Source of the DNA: Paracoccus endophyticus
GTDB taxonomy: Bacteria; Pseudomonadota; Alphaproteobacteria; Rhodobacterales; Rhodobacteraceae
NCBI RefSeq assembly: GCF_003286075.1
Contig: NZ_QLUV01000001.1
Coordinates: 707,150-771,149, forward strand
Direction: 5' to 3'
Length of the DNA: 64,000 nt
Shown: one piece after another, positions 27,715 through 36,620 of the stretch
Layout: each line of letters opens with the position of its first letter
Numbering within the stretch: the stretch's first letter is position 1
Notes under the pieces: model-generated
Seen by the model: only the letters and a program-made list of their open reading frames with translations
Databases searched by the model: none
What the model was told of the DNA's origin: nothing
Program-made: the position numbers and the translations under genes

Positions 27715-28065
27715 ATGGATGTCGATCTGAACGGAATGGACCTGGACCAGCTGCGCGCGTTGCGCAAGCAGGTCGATCAGGCCATTGCCTCGTTCGAAAC
27801 GCGGCGCAAACGCGAGGCGATGGAGGCGATCGAAAAAGCCGCGCGCGAGCATGGCTTCAACCTGGCCGACCTGACGGCCGGCGGGGGGCGCGGCCGGGGA
27901 CGCGGGCGCAAGGCCGCAGGCGGGGCCGACGAGGCCGCCGGCCGCGCGCCGCGCTATGCCCACCCCGAAGACCCGTCGCAGACCTGGTCGGGCCGCGGCC
28001 GTCGTCCGCGCTGGGTGACGGAGCAGATCGCCTCGGGCCGCGACCTGTCCGAGTTCGCGATCTGA
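27715..28065 (+). CDS. hvrA: H-NS-like nucleoid protein HvrA
   Basis: 116 aa. An N-terminal coiled-coil dimerisation part (LDQLRALRKQVDQAIASF) is followed by a basic linker (GRGRGRGRKAAGG) and the C-terminal H-NS DNA-binding motif YAHPEDPSQTWSGRGRRPRW. In Rhodobacter capsulatus hvrA lies in the reg cluster and modulates photosynthesis and nitrogen genes. No photosynthesis genes are seen here, so it probably acts as a general AT-rich-DNA regulator. ATG 27715 follows AAGGGA; an upstream in-frame ATG at 27652 lacks a site. Confidence 0.92.
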   Translation: MDVDLNGMDLDQLRALRKQVDQAIASFETRRKREAMEAIEKAAREHGFNLADLTAGGGRGRGRGRKAAGGADEAAGRAPRYAHPEDPSQTWSGRGRRPRWVTEQIASGRDLSEFAI

Positions 28066-28074
28066 AACCGGCGC

Positions 28075-28104
28075 GGGATTGACCGCCGCGTGGCGGTCAG
28101 TCCC
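28075..28104. terminator. Bidirectional terminator between hvrA and the HD-domain gene
   Basis: 13-bp stem (one G-U pair) around a GCGT loop; it includes the stop codon of the minus-strand gene. Strong hairpin but no long U-run on either side. Confidence 0.65.
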
Positions 28105-28702
28105 GGTCCACCTGCGCGATCAGCGCGGCAAAGCAGTCCAGGAACGCGGCGCGGGTCTCGGCCGGGGGGCGCAGGCGGATCGCCAGCCCGTCCGGCGCCC
28201 CGTCGCCGGGCACCGGGAACAGCCGGTTCGCCTCGGCCGCGGTGAACCCTGCGATCTGCACCGCCTCAAGACGGGCCGACAGCCGGTCGGCCTGCTTGAT
28301 GGCGCGCTTGACCGGCGCAGGCAGCGTCGCGGGCAGGCCAAAGCGGCGATGGATCGCCGCCGCCAGCCGCGCGTCCATCTCGCCGTATTCGACGCCCAGC
28401 GCGGATTTCACCGGCGAGATCATGTCGCCGATCACGTATTCGGGCGCATCGTGCAGCAGCGCGGCCAGCCGCCAGCGGGCGGGAACGCCCGGGTCCCGCG
28501 CCGCGAAGATCTCCTCGACCAGCAGCGAGTGTTCCGCGACGGAATAGGCCCAGTCGCCGTGCGTCTGGCCGTTCCAGCGCGCCACGAAGGCCAGGCCGTG
28601 GGCGATGTCCTCGATCTCGATGTCCATGGGCGTGGGGTCCAGCAGGTCAAGCCGGCGCCCCGACAGCATCCGCTGCCATGCCCGTGTGGCCCGTCGCGGC
28701 AT
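28097..28702 (-). CDS. HD-domain nucleotidase (YfbR-like 5'-deoxynucleotidase)
   Basis: 201 aa. HD metal-binding pattern: SVAEHSLLVEEIF supplies the first His, LAALLHDAPEYVIGDMISPV the HD pair, and IKQADRL the distal Asp. The spacing and the DAPEY.IGD.ISPVK string match YfbR-type hydrolases that dephosphorylate deoxynucleoside monophosphates. ATG 28702 (MPRRATRAW) is the likely start. The gene lies 54 bp downstream of secB on the same strand. Confidence 0.88.
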   Translation of the reverse strand: MPRRATRAWQRMLSGRRLDLLDPTPMDIEIEDIAHGLAFVARWNGQTHGDWAYSVAEHSLLVEEIFAARDPGVPARWRLAALLHDAPEYVIGDMISPVKSALGVEYGEMDARLAAAIHRRFGLPATLPAPVKRAIKQADRLSARLEAVQIAGFTAAEANRLFPVPGDGAPDGLAIRLRPPAETRAAFLDCFAALIAQVDRD

Positions 28703-28756
28703 GCGTTCCCCCGGCACCGGAACGCCGCGGCCTGCGGGGGCCGCGGCGCGATCAGA

Positions 28757-29284
28757 TCACGACAGCGGGCGGTCGGCGGGCCGTTCGGCCTGCGCGCGCC
28801 GCGCGGCTTCGCTGCGGTACAGCGCCACGAAGTCCACCGGGTCCATGTTGAAGGGCGGGAATCCCCCGTCCCGCGTCACGTCCGACAGGATGCGGCGGAC
28901 AAAGGGAAACAGCAGCCGCGGGCATTCGATCATCAGGAACGGATGCATCTGCTCGTTCGGCACGCCCTCGATGTGGAAGACGCCCGCATAGTCCAGCTCG
29001 CACAGGAACAGCTTGGCCTTGTCGGCCGAATTGATCGACGTGACCTTGTACTTGCAGATCACCTCGTACTGGTGGTCGGGGGTGCGCTTGCGGGCGTCCA
29101 GGCTGACTTGGATGCTGATCTCGGGCTGGACCTCGCCGCCGGTCAGGCCCTTTTGCGCCACCACGTTCTCGAACGACAGGTCGCGGATATACTGGGCCAG
29201 GATGTTCAGGCGGACCGTCTGGTCCTGCGGCTGCTGCGGGGGCGCGGGCTGCGCCGTGCCGTTGGCCGGGGTGTCGTCGGTCAT
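28757..29284 (-). CDS. secB: Protein-export chaperone SecB
   Basis: 175 aa, near the family's usual length, with a proline-rich N-terminal extension. Core motifs are LNILAQYIRDLSFENV, LDYAGVFHIEGVP and LFPFVRRILSDVTRDGGFPP. The tetramer holds preproteins unfolded and hands them to SecA. AGGGAT precedes the ATG. In relatives secB and fxsA lie together, as here (55 bp apart, same strand). Confidence 0.96.
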   Translation of the reverse strand: MTDDTPANGTAQPAPPQQPQDQTVRLNILAQYIRDLSFENVVAQKGLTGGEVQPEISIQVSLDARKRTPDHQYEVICKYKVTSINSADKAKLFLCELDYAGVFHIEGVPNEQMHPFLMIECPRLLFPFVRRILSDVTRDGGFPPFNMDPVDFVALYRSEAARRAQAERPADRPLS

Positions 29285-29339
29285 GGTGTATCCCTGGATG
29301 AAGCGTCAGCCGCGGTGATAGCAAAGCGCGCAAGGCGCC

Positions 29340-29924
29340 TCAATGCCGCGTCCAGCCGGATCGGGGCCGCGGGCCGGGACGGGGCGGGTCCTGCGGCGGG
29401 TCCTGGGGGTCCTGCGGCCCGCCGGCGTCGGGCGGCTCAGTGTTGACCACGGTGAACGCCGCGTCCACGACCGCGCCGCGCCCCCGCGCGCCCGCGTCAC
29501 CGCGCCCGGGCCAGTCCGCAGGGCCGCGCTGCGGCGCGCCCCGCAGCCCCGCGCCCATGCCGAACCCCACGCGGGTCATCCGCATCCGTGCGCCCAGCCG
29601 CCGGATCACCCAGCGCCGCACGGCAGGCACCAGCAGCGCCAGGCCCACGCTGTCGCTGAAGAACCCGGGCGTGACCATCAGCGCCCCGGCCAGCAGGATC
29701 AGCGCGCCATGCGCCAGCGGCCCGGTCGGGTCGCGCAGCTCGCGGAACGCGCCCTGCAGGTCGGCCATCGCCGCCGCCCCCTGCCGGCGCATCAGCGCCG
29801 ATCCCGCGACGGCCGACAGGATCACCAGCCCGATCGTGGGCCAGAACCCGATCAGATCGCCGACCTTGAGAAACAGCGCGATCTCGACGATCGGCAGAAC
29901 GACGAACGGAACCAGCAGCCACAT
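29340..29924 (-). CDS. fxsA: FxsA family inner-membrane protein
   Basis: 194 aa. Two or three membrane segments, with the diagnostic pattern PIVEIALFLKVGDLIGFWPT followed by a helix with RRQGAAAMADLQGAF, and GALMVTPGFFSDSVGLALLVP. E. coli FxsA alleviates exclusion of phage T7; its normal function is unclear. The C-terminus is a long proline/glycine-rich cytoplasmic tail (DPQDPPQDPPRPGPRPRSG). ATG 29924 is chosen at the first membrane helix. Confidence 0.92.
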   Translation of the reverse strand: MWLLVPFVVLPIVEIALFLKVGDLIGFWPTIGLVILSAVAGSALMRRQGAAAMADLQGAFRELRDPTGPLAHGALILLAGALMVTPGFFSDSVGLALLVPAVRRWVIRRLGARMRMTRVGFGMGAGLRGAPQRGPADWPGRGDAGARGRGAVVDAAFTVVNTEPPDAGGPQDPQDPPQDPPRPGPRPRSGWTRH

Positions 29925-30037
29925 CGGCACCCCCTGCGGTGATCGCCGGTCTTCGGCGGGTGCCGAACTGGACTTGCCGGGCACCGCTCCCTACATAGTC
30001 AGGCAATCCCGCACGACAAACCAGAGGCGCAGGCCAC

Positions 30038-30685
30038 ATGTCCAACCCGATGCTGCAGATCCTCGTTCTCGCGGCCATCGCCGTTTTCCTGATCCTGCGG
30101 TTGCGCAATGTCCTGGGCACGCGCGACGGGTTCGAGCCGCCGCGTCCGGTGGTGCCGGTCCTGGGCCGCCCCGCGGCCGCCGCACCCGACATCGACGAAG
30201 GCAGCGACGTGCTGGACCATGCCCCCGCCGGATCGCCCGCCGCCGCCGCGCTGACCGCGATGCAGCAGGCCGAGCCCGGCTTTGCGGTCGGCCCGTTCCT
30301 GGCGGGCGCGCGCCAGGCCTACGAGATGATCCTGACCGCCTTCGAGCGCGGCGACCTGACCGAGGTGCGCCCGTTCCTGGCCCCGCAGGTGGCCGAGGCG
30401 CTGGACGGCGTGATCGCCGAGCGCCAGGCGCGCGGGGTGACGTCCGAGGTCACTTATCTGGGCACCCGCGAGACCGCGCTTGAGGGGGCCGAGTACGATC
30501 CGGCGACCGGCGTGGGCGAGGTGTCGGTGCGCTTCGTGGGCGAGCTGATCTCGGTCCACCGCGACGCCTCGGGGGCGGTGGTGGACGGCGATGCCAAAGC
30601 CGCGCGCAAGCAGCGCGACATCTGGACCTTTGCCCGCCGCATGGGACAGGACGATCCCAACTGGCAGCTGGTCGCAACGGCCTGA
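30038..30685 (+). CDS. Tim44/TimA domain protein
   Basis: 215 aa. One N-terminal membrane anchor (MLQILVLAAIAVFLILRLRN), a Pro/Ala-rich linker and a C-terminal Tim44-like domain from about residue 85 (FLAGARQAYEMILTAFERGD...DIWTFARRMGQDDPNWQLVAT). Alphaproteobacterial TimA relatives bind the membrane and may assist membrane-protein handling. Divergent from fxsA; two bases separate its stop from the smr start. Confidence 0.9.
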   Translation: MSNPMLQILVLAAIAVFLILRLRNVLGTRDGFEPPRPVVPVLGRPAAAAPDIDEGSDVLDHAPAGSPAAAALTAMQQAEPGFAVGPFLAGARQAYEMILTAFERGDLTEVRPFLAPQVAEALDGVIAERQARGVTSEVTYLGTRETALEGAEYDPATGVGEVSVRFVGELISVHRDASGAVVDGDAKAARKQRDIWTFARRMGQDDPNWQLVATA

Positions 30686-30687
30686 CC

Positions 30688-31437
30688 ATGCCAGGACGCG
30701 GCGGCGCGGGACAGCCCGGCACCAAGGGGCCCCGCGCCCCGTCGGCCCGCCGCCGCAAGGGCGGACGGCTGAGCGACGAGGACCGCGACCTGTGGTCGCG
30801 CGTGACGCGCAAGGTGGCGCCCATGACGGCGGCCGAGCGCGCGCAGTTCGCCCCCATCGCCGATCCGCAGCCCGGGGCCGCGTCCTTTTCCCTGCCCACC
30901 GCCTCCGGGCCGGCCGCCGGCCGCTCGACCGGCGCCGTTTCCGCCCGCGCGGCCGCGACCGGCCCCCGGCCCCCCGTCCCCTTGCCGGCGGGTTTCCGTC
31001 TAGGCGCGGCTGCGTCCGGCGCGCCCGGCCTGTCCCCCCTTGCGCGGCACGAACCCGCGCCCGGCCCGGCCGAGCGGCTTGCCGCGCATCCGCTGCGGAT
31101 GGATCACAAGACTCACAAGCAGCTGACCCGCGGCAAGCTGCGCCCCGAGGCCCGGCTTGACCTGCACGGCATGACGCTGGCGGCGGCCAAGGCCGAGCTG
31201 ACCGGGTTCATCCTGTCCGCGCACGCTCAGGGACGGCGACTGGTTCTGGTCATCACGGGTAAGGGCAAGGGCGATCATGGTCCGCTGCCGACGCGATCGG
31301 GCGCGCTGCGCCACGAGGTGCCGCACTGGCTGCACATGGCGCCGCTGGTCGGGGTGGTGCTGCAGGTCGTGCCCGCTCATCTGCGCCACGGCGGGGGCGG
31401 GGCGTACTACATCTATCTGCGCCGCCGCGGCGCCTGA
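30688..31437 (+). CDS. Smr-domain protein (MutS2 C-terminal type)
   Basis: 249 aa. The basic N-terminus (RRRKGGRLSDEDRDLWSRV) and a low-complexity Ala/Pro linker lead into a C-terminal Smr domain at about 150-247. It has LDLHGMTLAAAKAEL, VLVITGKGKG, the hinge LRHEVPHWL and an AYYIYLRRR end. Smr domains nick or bind DNA or RNA. It starts two bases after the Tim44-like stop, so it is surely co-transcribed. The usual intervening mltA gene is absent. Confidence 0.9.
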   Translation: MPGRGGAGQPGTKGPRAPSARRRKGGRLSDEDRDLWSRVTRKVAPMTAAERAQFAPIADPQPGAASFSLPTASGPAAGRSTGAVSARAAATGPRPPVPLPAGFRLGAAASGAPGLSPLARHEPAPGPAERLAAHPLRMDHKTHKQLTRGKLRPEARLDLHGMTLAAAKAELTGFILSAHAQGRRLVLVITGKGKGDHGPLPTRSGALRHEVPHWLHMAPLVGVVLQVVPAHLRHGGGGAYYIYLRRRGA

Positions 31438-31584
31438 CCCCCTGAGCAGGCCGCGGCCGCCCGTCGCCCGGGGCGCGCGTTAACCGTGTCTGAACTTTCC
31501 GGTTCGGGGACAGGGGGTTGGCCAGCTATGATCCGGTCAGGGCAGCCGGCGTTCGGCGCGGCCCGAAGGACCGGAGGATCGCCC

Positions 31585-32520
31585 ATGCTGGTTGTCGCAA
31601 GCATGATTGCCGTTCTGATGATGGGCGTCGCCCTGGACTTCGCCTCGGATGACGGGGACGACGAGGGCGAGGGCGAGACCCGCGCCCTGCCCGGCGAGGA
31701 CGACGGCGACGGCGACGGCCAGGGCGAGGGCCAGGATGGCGGCCCGTCGGTCGGGCCTGACCCCGAACCCGTCCGCTTTCTTTGGGGAAGCGGAGCCGAC
31801 GAATGGCTGAGCGGCACCGAGGGGTGCGACCAGATCGTCTCGCAGGGCGGCCATGACGATGTGCGCGCGGGCCTGGGCGACGATCTCGTGCAGGGCGGTG
31901 GCGGCGATGACGTGCTCTACGGCGACGACGCCCTGGGGCAGGGCGGCGACGACACGCTGTCGGGCGGCGGCGGCGGCGACAGTGTGGTGGGCGATGGCGG
32001 CCATGACCGCCTCAGCGGCGACGGCGGCGATGATTCGCTTTTTGGCGGCGAAGGGGACGACAGCGCGGACGGTGGCGCGGGGAACGACTGGCTGACCGGC
32101 AGCGGCGGGAACGACGCGCTGCGCGGCGGCAAGGGGTCGGACGACCTGGCGGGGGACGGGGGCGACGACTGGCTGATCGGCGACGATGATGGCGCGGGGC
32201 CCGACTGGCTGCACGGGGACGGGGGCGACGACCGGCTGTCGGTCGGGTCGGGCGACTGGGCCGAGGGCGGCGCGGGCAGCGACCGGTTCGATCTGCAAGG
32301 CGCGCCGCCCGACGCGCACGGCCCGGCCACGCTGGCCGATTTCGACCCGCGCCATGACCGTATCACCATCACCTTGCCCGCGGATGCGCCGCACCCGCGG
32401 ATCGACATCGACCGGCAGGCCGACGGCACCGCCATCCTGCGGATCGACGGGCAGGCCGTGGCCCATGTGCTGACGCCCCGCGGCCTTGCCGCCGCAGACA
32501 TTGCGGTGACGCGGGCCTGA
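31585..32520 (+). CDS. RTX-repeat protein with N-terminal membrane anchor
   Basis: 311 aa. Start ATG 31585 has a perfect GGAGG site; the frame opens earlier at 31486 without one. An N-terminal hydrophobic segment ([19 protein letters not shown]) is followed by an extremely acidic linker of Asp/Glu/Gly runs. Residues about 75-215 hold more than a dozen Gly/Asp nonapeptides ([27 protein letters not shown]). A C-terminal beta domain ([20 protein letters not shown]) resembles the capping domain of RTX rolls. The anchor is unusual for a type I-secreted protein. Function unknown; calcium binding is expected. Confidence 0.85.
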   Translation: MLVVASMIAVLMMGVALDFASDDGDDEGEGETRALPGEDDGDGDGQGEGQDGGPSVGPDPEPVRFLWGSGADEWLSGTEGCDQIVSQGGHDDVRAGLGDDLVQGGGGDDVLYGDDALGQGGDDTLSGGGGGDSVVGDGGHDRLSGDGGDDSLFGGEGDDSADGGAGNDWLTGSGGNDALRGGKGSDDLAGDGGDDWLIGDDDGAGPDWLHGDGGDDRLSVGSGDWAEGGAGSDRFDLQGAPPDAHGPATLADFDPRHDRITITLPADAPHPRIDIDRQADGTAILRIDGQAVAHVLTPRGLAAADIAVTRA

Positions 32521-32677
32521 CCCGTGCCCGCCGGGCGGCAGGGGGTTTGCTTTCCGGTCGCGTTCCCTGTATGCGCCAGCGGTCCGCCGGTCCGAATCCC
32601 CCGGCGGCATCCCTCCAAGGGCCCGTGCTGGACGACATCCCGGCCTGCGCCATAACCCTTTCCGACAGGAGACCCCG

Positions 32678-32947
32678 ATGTCGATCACCGTCGAAGACAA
32701 GGCCCGCGTGATGGCCGAATACGCCACCAAGGCCGGCGACACCGGCAGCCCCGAGGTGCAGGTGGCCATCCTCAGCTCGCGCATCGCCACGCTGACCGAG
32801 CATTTCAAGAGCCACAAGAAGGACAACCACTCGCGCCGTGGCCTTCTGATGATGGTGGCCCAGCGCCGCAAGCTGCTGGACTATCTCAAGCGCAAGGACG
32901 AGGCGCGCTATACCGACCTGATCGCCCGGCTGGGCCTGCGCCGCTAA
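32678..32947 (+). CDS. rpsO: 30S ribosomal protein S15
   Basis: 89 aa, the standard length. Contains [36 protein letters not shown] and the C-terminal [13 protein letters not shown]. Binds the 16S rRNA central domain. AGGAGA precedes the ATG. Followed by pnp, the classical rpsO-pnp pairing. Confidence 0.98.
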   Translation: MSITVEDKARVMAEYATKAGDTGSPEVQVAILSSRIATLTEHFKSHKKDNHSRRGLLMMVAQRRKLLDYLKRKDEARYTDLIARLGLRR

Positions 32948-32978
32948 GGCAGCCTTCGCCCCCGCGCGGAACGACCGG

Positions 32979-33004
32979 ACGCCCGTGGCCATTGCTGCGG
33001 GCGT
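32979..33004 (+). terminator. Hairpin after rpsO
   Basis: 7-bp stem ACGCCCG/CGGGCGT with a 12-nt loop, followed by TCCC. Probably a partial terminator or processing site in the 279-bp rpsO-pnp gap. A second GC hairpin near 33157-33177 lies in the pnp leader, where RNase III processing is known in other bacteria. Confidence 0.5.
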
Positions 33005-33226
33005 TCCCATATGGGTCGTCCCGGATGGCACCGGCAGTCCGGGTCATCGCCCGAGGGGCGGGCGTCGATCATCGCGCTTTCCCGGGACGCGCTTTTCCGG
33101 TATGGCCGGCAAATCTGTGACGTGAGGCCAGCCCCGGGCCGCATGCAAAGGATAGGGGCGGCGGCAATGGGGCCGCCATGTTGACAGGGGCGACCGGAGG
33201 GCCGGCACGCACCCAGAGGAAACCAG

Positions 33227-35374
33227 ATGTTTGAAGCTGCTGTTCAGAAATCCATCCAGTGGGGTCAGGAGACCCTGACCCTGGAAACCGGCAAGGTCGC
33301 GCGCCAGGCCGACGGTTCGGTCATCGCCACGCTGGGCGAGACCTCGGTCATGGCGAACGTGACGTTCGCGCGTGAGCCCAAGCCCGGTCAGGACTTTTTC
33401 CCGCTGACCGTGCACTATCAGGAAAAATTCTATGCCGCCGGCAAGATCCCGGGCGGCTTTTTCAAGCGCGAGGGCCGTCCGTCCGAAAAGGAGACGCTGA
33501 CCTCTCGCCTGATCGACCGTCCCATCCGCCCGCTGTTCGCGCCCGGCTTCAAGAACGAAGTGCTGGTCATGTGCACGGTGCTGAGCCACGACCTGGTCAA
33601 CGATCCCGACATCGTGGCGATGATCGCCGCCTCGGCCGCGCTGACGATTTCCGGCGTGCCCTTCATGGGTCCGATCGCCGCGGCGCGCGTGGGCTTTGCC
33701 CATGGCGCCTATGTCCTGAACCCCGAGGTGCAGGACATGGACCATCTGCGGTCCAACCCCGAGCAGCGCCTGGACCTGGTCGTCGCCGGCACCCGCGACG
33801 CCGTGATGATGGTCGAATCCGAGGCCTATGAGCTGTCGGAAGACGAGATGCTGGGCGCGGTCAAGTTCGGCCACGAGCAGATGCAGCCGGTCATCGGCCT
33901 GATCGTCGAACTGGCCGAGGCTGCCGCCAAGGAACCCTTCGACTTCCAGTCGCCCGACTATTCGGACCTGTATGCCCGCGTCAAATCGCTGGGCGAGGCC
34001 GACATGCGCGCGGCCTATGCCGTCCGCGACAAGGGTGAGCGGCGCGACCTGATCGAGGCGGCCAAGGCCAAGGTCAAGGCGGGCCTGTCCGAGGACGACC
34101 TGGCGAACCCGAACCTGGGTTCGGCGCTGAAAAAGCTGGAATCGGGCATCCTGCGCGGCGACATCATCAACGGCGGCGCCCGCATCGACGGCCGCGACAC
34201 CCGCACGGTGCGCGCCATCGACAGCGAGGTGGGCATCCTGCCGCGCACCCACGGCTCGGCCCTGTTCACCCGTGGCGAAACCCAGGCGCTGGCGATCACC
34301 ACACTGGGCACCGGCGACGACGAGCAGATGATCGACGCGCTGCACGGCACGTCGCGGTCGAACTTCATGCTGCACTACAACTTCCCGCCCTATTCGGTGG
34401 GCGAGGTGGGCCGCGTGGGGTCGCCCGGCCGCCGCGAGATCGGCCACGGCAAGCTGGCGTGGCGCGCCCTGCAAGCGGTCCTGCCGGCCCCGGCCGAGTT
34501 CCCCTATACGATCCGCGTCGTGTCCGAGATCACCGAATCGAACGGCTCGTCGTCGATGGCGTCGGTCTGCGGCGGGTCGCTGGCCATGATGGACGCCGGT
34601 GTGCCGCTGAAGGCGCCGGTGGCCGGCGTCGCGATGGGCCTGATCCTGGAAGACGACGGCAAGTATGCCGTCCTGACCGACATCCTGGGGGATGAGGATC
34701 ACCTGGGCGACATGGACTTCAAGGTGGCCGGGACGGAACGCGGCATCACCTCGCTGCAGATGGACATCAAGGTCCAGGGCATCACGCCGGCGATCATGGA
34801 ACAGGCGCTGGCGCAGGCCCGTGACGGCCGGATGCACATCCTGGCCGAGATGGCCAAGGCGCTGAAGGAAGGCCGCCGCGAGTTTTCGGCCCACGCCCCG
34901 CGCATCGAGACGATGACGATCCCGACCGACAAGATCCGCGAAGTGATCGGTTCGGGCGGCAAGGTCATCCGCGAGATCGTGGAAACCTCGGGCGCCAAGG
35001 TCGACATCAACGACGACGGCACCATCAAGATCGCGTCGGCGAACGCCGAATCGATCAGGAAGGCCCACGACATGATCTGGTCGATCGTGGCCGAGCCCGA
35101 GGAAGGCAAGGTCTATACCGGCAAGGTCGTCAAGCTGGTCGATTTCGGCGCGTTCGTGAACTTCTTCGGCAAGCGCGACGGGCTGGTCCATGTCAGCCAG
35201 ATTTCCGGCAAGCGCCTTCAGCACCCCAACGAGGTGCTGAAGGAGGGCCAGGAGGTCAAGGTCAAGCTGCTGGGCTTTGACGACCGCGGCAAGGTCCGCC
35301 TGGGCATGAAGATGGTCGATCAGGAGACGGGTGAGGAAATCACCGAGAAGAAAGAGGAGGCGACCGCGGAATAA
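33227..35374 (+). CDS. pnp: Polynucleotide phosphorylase
   Basis: 715 aa. Two RNase PH domains (first at about 10-230 with [20 protein letters not shown]; second from about 310 with [16 protein letters not shown]), then a KH domain ([20 protein letters not shown]) and an S1 domain ([20 protein letters not shown]). A degradosome core enzyme performing phosphorolytic 3'-5' RNA decay. AGAGGAAA precedes the ATG. Confidence 0.98.
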   Translation: MFEAAVQKSIQWGQETLTLETGKVARQADGSVIATLGETSVMANVTFAREPKPGQDFFPLTVHYQEKFYAAGKIPGGFFKREGRPSEKETLTSRLIDRPIRPLFAPGFKNEVLVMCTVLSHDLVNDPDIVAMIAASAALTISGVPFMGPIAAARVGFAHGAYVLNPEVQDMDHLRSNPEQRLDLVVAGTRDAVMMVESEAYELSEDEMLGAVKFGHEQMQPVIGLIVELAEAAAKEPFDFQSPDYSDLYARVKSLGEADMRAAYAVRDKGERRDLIEAAKAKVKAGLSEDDLANPNLGSALKKLESGILRGDIINGGARIDGRDTRTVRAIDSEVGILPRTHGSALFTRGETQALAITTLGTGDDEQMIDALHGTSRSNFMLHYNFPPYSVGEVGRVGSPGRREIGHGKLAWRALQAVLPAPAEFPYTIRVVSEITESNGSSSMASVCGGSLAMMDAGVPLKAPVAGVAMGLILEDDGKYAVLTDILGDEDHLGDMDFKVAGTERGITSLQMDIKVQGITPAIMEQALAQARDGRMHILAEMAKALKEGRREFSAHAPRIETMTIPTDKIREVIGSGGKVIREIVETSGAKVDINDDGTIKIASANAESIRKAHDMIWSIVAEPEEGKVYTGKVVKLVDFGAFVNFFGKRDGLVHVSQISGKRLQHPNEVLKEGQEVKVKLLGFDDRGKVRLGMKMVDQETGEEITEKKEEATAE

Positions 35375-35400
35375 CCCCCGGCCGCTGCCCTGCCAGATCG

Positions 35401-35430
35401 CCCCGGCCGCCGCGTGCGGCCGGGGCTTTT
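35401..35430 (+). terminator. Strong intrinsic terminator of pnp
   Basis: Perfect 10-bp stem CCCCGGCCGC/GCGGCCGGGG with a 5-nt loop, then CTTTT, 27 nt after the pnp stop. Confidence 0.93.
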
Positions 35431-35447
35431 CATTGGGGGCCTTGGTG

Positions 35448-35700
35448 TCAGGACACCACGATCAGATGGGTGAAGGTGGCCGGGTCCAGCGTCGCCGCAT
35501 CCACCCGGGCGGGGTCCGTCGACACCGGTTCTCCTGCCGATAGGGGGACACGGCGAAAGCCACCCCCTCGGCGCGCAGGCGGTCGAGCACAGGGCCCAGC
35601 ACCTCGAGATCGCCCACCCTCGGGAAATGCCCGGTGACACGGGCCTTGCCGGTGGTCGGGGACGACCGAGGGTGGGTCACGCGAGCCTTGCGCGATGGGC
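35448..35700 (-). pseudogene. Frameshifted remnant of an unrecognised gene
   Basis: Two adjoining minus-strand segments have strongly coding-like third-position GC but lie in different frames. The first reads TGHFPRVGDLEVLGPVLDRL then RAEGVAFAVSPYRQ; the second reads PVSTDPARVDAATLDP then ATFTHLIVVS and a TGA at 35448-35450. A +1 or -2 change near 35528 joins them. The 5' part is missing and carries an imperfect internal duplication (KARVTHPRS / KARVTGHFPRV). An 11-bp inverted repeat (35613-35623 and 35666-35676) lies here. Original function not recognised; no start or ribosome-binding site. Confidence 0.6.
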
Positions 35701-35752
35701 AGGGATGCGTCCGCCGGAACCGTCCTGCGGGCAACCGGCGGGCGGGGGCCGG

Positions 35753-36412
35753 TCAGCCCCGGGCGGGCTGCGCGACATAGCGCAGGTAGGGCAGCTTCCG
35801 GTCCACCTTGCCGAACTTGGCCTCGGCCTGCTCGTCGGTCAGCGACAGCGCGGCGATCACGTCCTGGCCCGGCACCCAGTCGGCCGGGGTCGCGATCGGC
35901 ACCCCGTCGGTCGCCTGCACCGCGTCCAGCGCCCGCAGGATTTCCGCAAAGTTCCGGCCCACCGACATCGGATAGGTCATCATCAGCCGGATCTTCTTGT
36001 CGGGACCGATGATATAGACGGTGCGGACCGTGGCGCTGTCCGCCGCGGTCCGCCCGTCGGGCAGATAGGCGTCGGCAGGCAGCATGTCATACAGCTTGGC
36101 GACCTGCAGCGAGGTGTCGTCCACGATGGCGAAGTTCGCCGGAGAGCCCGAGAACGCCTCGATGTCGCGCTTCCATTTGCGGTGGTCCTCGGCACTGTCC
36201 ACGGACACGCCCAGGACCTTGGTGCCGCGCTGTTCCCATTCCTGCGCCAGTTGCGCGACGGCCCCGAACTCGGTCGTGCAGACGGGGGTGAAGTCGCGCG
36301 GGTGGCTGAAGATGATCGCATAGCTGTTGCCGACCCACTCGTGGAAGCTGATCGGTCCGTTCGATGTCTCGGCCGTGAAATCCGGCGCGATGTCGTTGAT
36401 CCGCAAGGCCAT
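35753..36412 (-). CDS. 1-Cys peroxiredoxin (Prx6-type)
   Basis: 219 aa. The peroxidatic Cys45 lies in HPRDFTPVCTTEFGAV. There is no other cysteine in the protein, so it is a true 1-Cys enzyme that needs an external thiol to be recycled. The long C-terminal domain (LPYLRYVAQPARG at the end) fits the Prx6 class rather than AhpC. It reduces H2O2 and organic peroxides. AAAGGA precedes the ATG at 36412. Divergent from the aldehyde dehydrogenase gene by 208 bp. Confidence 0.95.
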   Translation of the reverse strand: MALRINDIAPDFTAETSNGPISFHEWVGNSYAIIFSHPRDFTPVCTTEFGAVAQLAQEWEQRGTKVLGVSVDSAEDHRKWKRDIEAFSGSPANFAIVDDTSLQVAKLYDMLPADAYLPDGRTAADSATVRTVYIIGPDKKIRLMMTYPMSVGRNFAEILRALDAVQATDGVPIATPADWVPGQDVIAALSLTDEQAEAKFGKVDRKLPYLRYVAQPARG

Positions 36413-36620
36413 GACGGCGTCCTTTGCTGTGATGATCGTTGCGCGAACCATAGGCGGCCCGCGCCCGATTGCCAGCCCGATGGCGGCCCGCCCCCGCACG
36501 CCGGGGAATGATCGGCGGCAGTCTGCCCGGCGGATCGGCAGATCGCCCGCCGCGACGGCCTTGCGGCGGCGCGGGGCGGGTGCGACCGTGCGCGCAACGT
36601 GAATGCAGGGGGATTCAGCC

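Noticed and set aside
31800..32280. Tandem DNA repeats as CRISPR or satellite
   Set aside because: Irregular GGCGGCGACGA-type repeats are explained by RTX nonapeptide codons; no spacers.
33181..33210. TTGACA as a pnp promoter
   Set aside because: No acceptable -10 hexamer about 17 bp downstream.
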